Made by a program: the position numbers and the translations under genes. The notes under the pieces are model-generated. The model ran no database searches. It was given only the letters and a program-made list of their open reading frames with translations, and had not been told where the DNA came from. Positions 5,731 to 6,560 of a stretch of 6,560 nt of DNA are shown here, piece by piece. Every line of letters begins with the position of its first letter. Within the stretch, counting starts at the first letter, position 1. This DNA is from Rhizobiaceae bacterium (GTDB lineage Bacteria > Pseudomonadota > Alphaproteobacteria > Rhizobiales > Rhizobiaceae): NCBI GenBank assembly GCA_016793565.1, contig JAEUMA010000258.1, positions 1 to 6,560 on the forward strand, given 5' to 3'.

Positions 5731-6560
5731 GCCGCGGCCCCTGCGTGGCCGGCGATCCACGCGCCGATCTCGTCACGGCCGACTTCGCCGCGCGCCGCCG
5801 GACCGAACATGCGGCCGCCGGCAAAGACGACGATGCGGTCGGCAAGCTGCATGATCTCGTCGAGGTCGGATGAGAGCAGCAGCACCGTCTTGCCGGCATC
5901 GCGCGCCTGCATCAGCAACTGATGCACGAAGCGGATCGTTTTGATGTCCAGCCCGCGCGAAGGGTGCGCGGCGAGTACGAGACGCGGTTCGCCGTCCATC
6001 TCGCGCGCAAGCACTACCTTTTGCTGGTTGCCGCCCGAAAGCCGCTCCATCAGATCCAAAGGACCGGTGCTTTTGACTTGGAATTCGGACAGCCGAGACG
6101 CGACCGTCTCGCGAAGGCGCTGCTCGCGAAGCAGGCCAAGCCGGACGAAGGCGGCGCTTGTCATATGGCGCAGGAAGTAATTGCGCGACAGGCTCATGCC
6201 CCCGACGATGCCGGCGCGCCGCCGGTCCTCCGGCACATGAGCAACGCCCTTCTCGCGCAAAGCCGCCGCCGTCCAGCCCGGCGCATCGGAGCGAGCACCC
6301 AGACATTCGATCACGCCGGCGCCGGGCCGCGCCATGCCGGCCAGCGTCCTTACGAACTCGCTCTGGCCGTTGCCGTCGACGCCGGCGACGGCGACGATCT
6401 CGCCTGCCCGAAGGTCCAGCGACACGCCGGAAACGGCGGTGGAGCCGTTCGCGCGTTTCAGCGCAACCTCCCGCACGCTGCAGACGACGGCGCCGGGCGC
6501 GGTCGGTGCCCGGTCGTCGCGTCGGCCCGAAACAATCGCCTCGGCGTCCGCCAGGTCGCG
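5727..6560 (-). CDS. Nucleoside-type ABC importer ATPase, C-terminal half (YufO/NupO-like), cut by window edge
   Basis: Energy subunit of the BmpA-associated importer. These proteins have two ATPase domains in about 500 residues. The frame is open at the right edge and shows 277 residues: the end of the inter-domain linker (LADAEAIVSGR, matching the LAxxMVGR linker motif) and the whole second domain. The second domain has Walker A GVDGNGQSE (visible residues 60-68) with Gln replacing the catalytic-site Lys, VPEDRRRAGI (109-118), an intact signature LSGGNQQKV (174-182), and LVLAAHPSRGLD (194-205), where Ala and His stand in the place of the Walker B Asp-Glu. The switch region reads LSSDLDEI without His. 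Such degeneracy is usual for the second domain of this class, so the gene looks functional. An internal GTG at 6476 is not the start. The stop overlaps the next permease start by 4 nt. Confidence 0.93.
   Translation of the reverse strand, partial: RDLADAEAIVSGRRDDRAPTAPGAVVCSVREVALKRANGSTAVSGVSLDLRAGEIVAVAGVDGNGQSEFVRTLAGMARPGAGVIECLGARSDAPGWTAAALREKGVAHVPEDRRRAGIVGGMSLSRNYFLRHMTSAAFVRLGLLREQRLRETVASRLSEFQVKSTGPLDLMERLSGGNQQKVVLAREMDGEPRLVLAAHPSRGLDIKTIRFVHQLLMQARDAGKTVLLLSSDLDEIMQLADRIVVFAGGRMFGPAARGEVGRDEIGAWIAGHAGAAA

Noticed and set aside
1..6560. RNA genes, CRISPR arrays, insertion sequences, attachment sites
   Set aside because: Looked for and not seen: no tRNA-like cloverleaf, no regularly spaced repeats, no transposase motif or terminal inverted repeats.

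Overview
The window is GC-rich and densely coded. All seven supported genes lie on the minus strand, so the biological reading order runs from high to low coordinates. Base composition, frequent GTG starts and stop/start overlaps suggest an alphaproteobacterium, most plausibly of the Rhizobiales type. That placement is an inference from style and gene content, not from a marker gene.

The content is two ABC importers in tandem. The upstream one (6560 to 3777) is a nucleoside/simple-sugar importer of the BmpA-associated class (Bacillus YufOPQ/NupOPQ-like). It comprises the C-terminal half of a double-domain ATPase, cut by the right edge, and two permeases. The three genes are fused by 4-nt and 8-nt stop/start overlaps and clearly form one operon. 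No BmpA-type binding protein lies in the window; it is expected beyond the right edge.

A 226-bp non-coding gap (3551-3776) follows. It holds a weak terminator-like hairpin immediately after the last permease, a GC palindrome, and an AT-rich stretch that is the only obvious promoter candidate in the window.

The second importer (3550 to 1) is a branched-chain amino acid/amide (HAAT, Liv) family system. Its order is LivG-type ATPase, periplasmic binding protein with signal peptide, LivF-type ATPase, then LivH-type permease, whose last few residues run off the left edge. Spacings of 35, 5 and 7 nt argue for one operon. A LivM-type second permease is required and is expected beyond position 1.

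Together the genes describe uptake capacity: a nucleoside/nucleobase-like compound by one importer, and an amino acid, amide or related nitrogen compound by the other. No catabolic enzyme or regulator is present to fix either substrate. I see no RNA gene, mobile element, CRISPR array or broken gene. The families are known; the points of interest are the gene order, the unassigned substrates and the intergenic control region.
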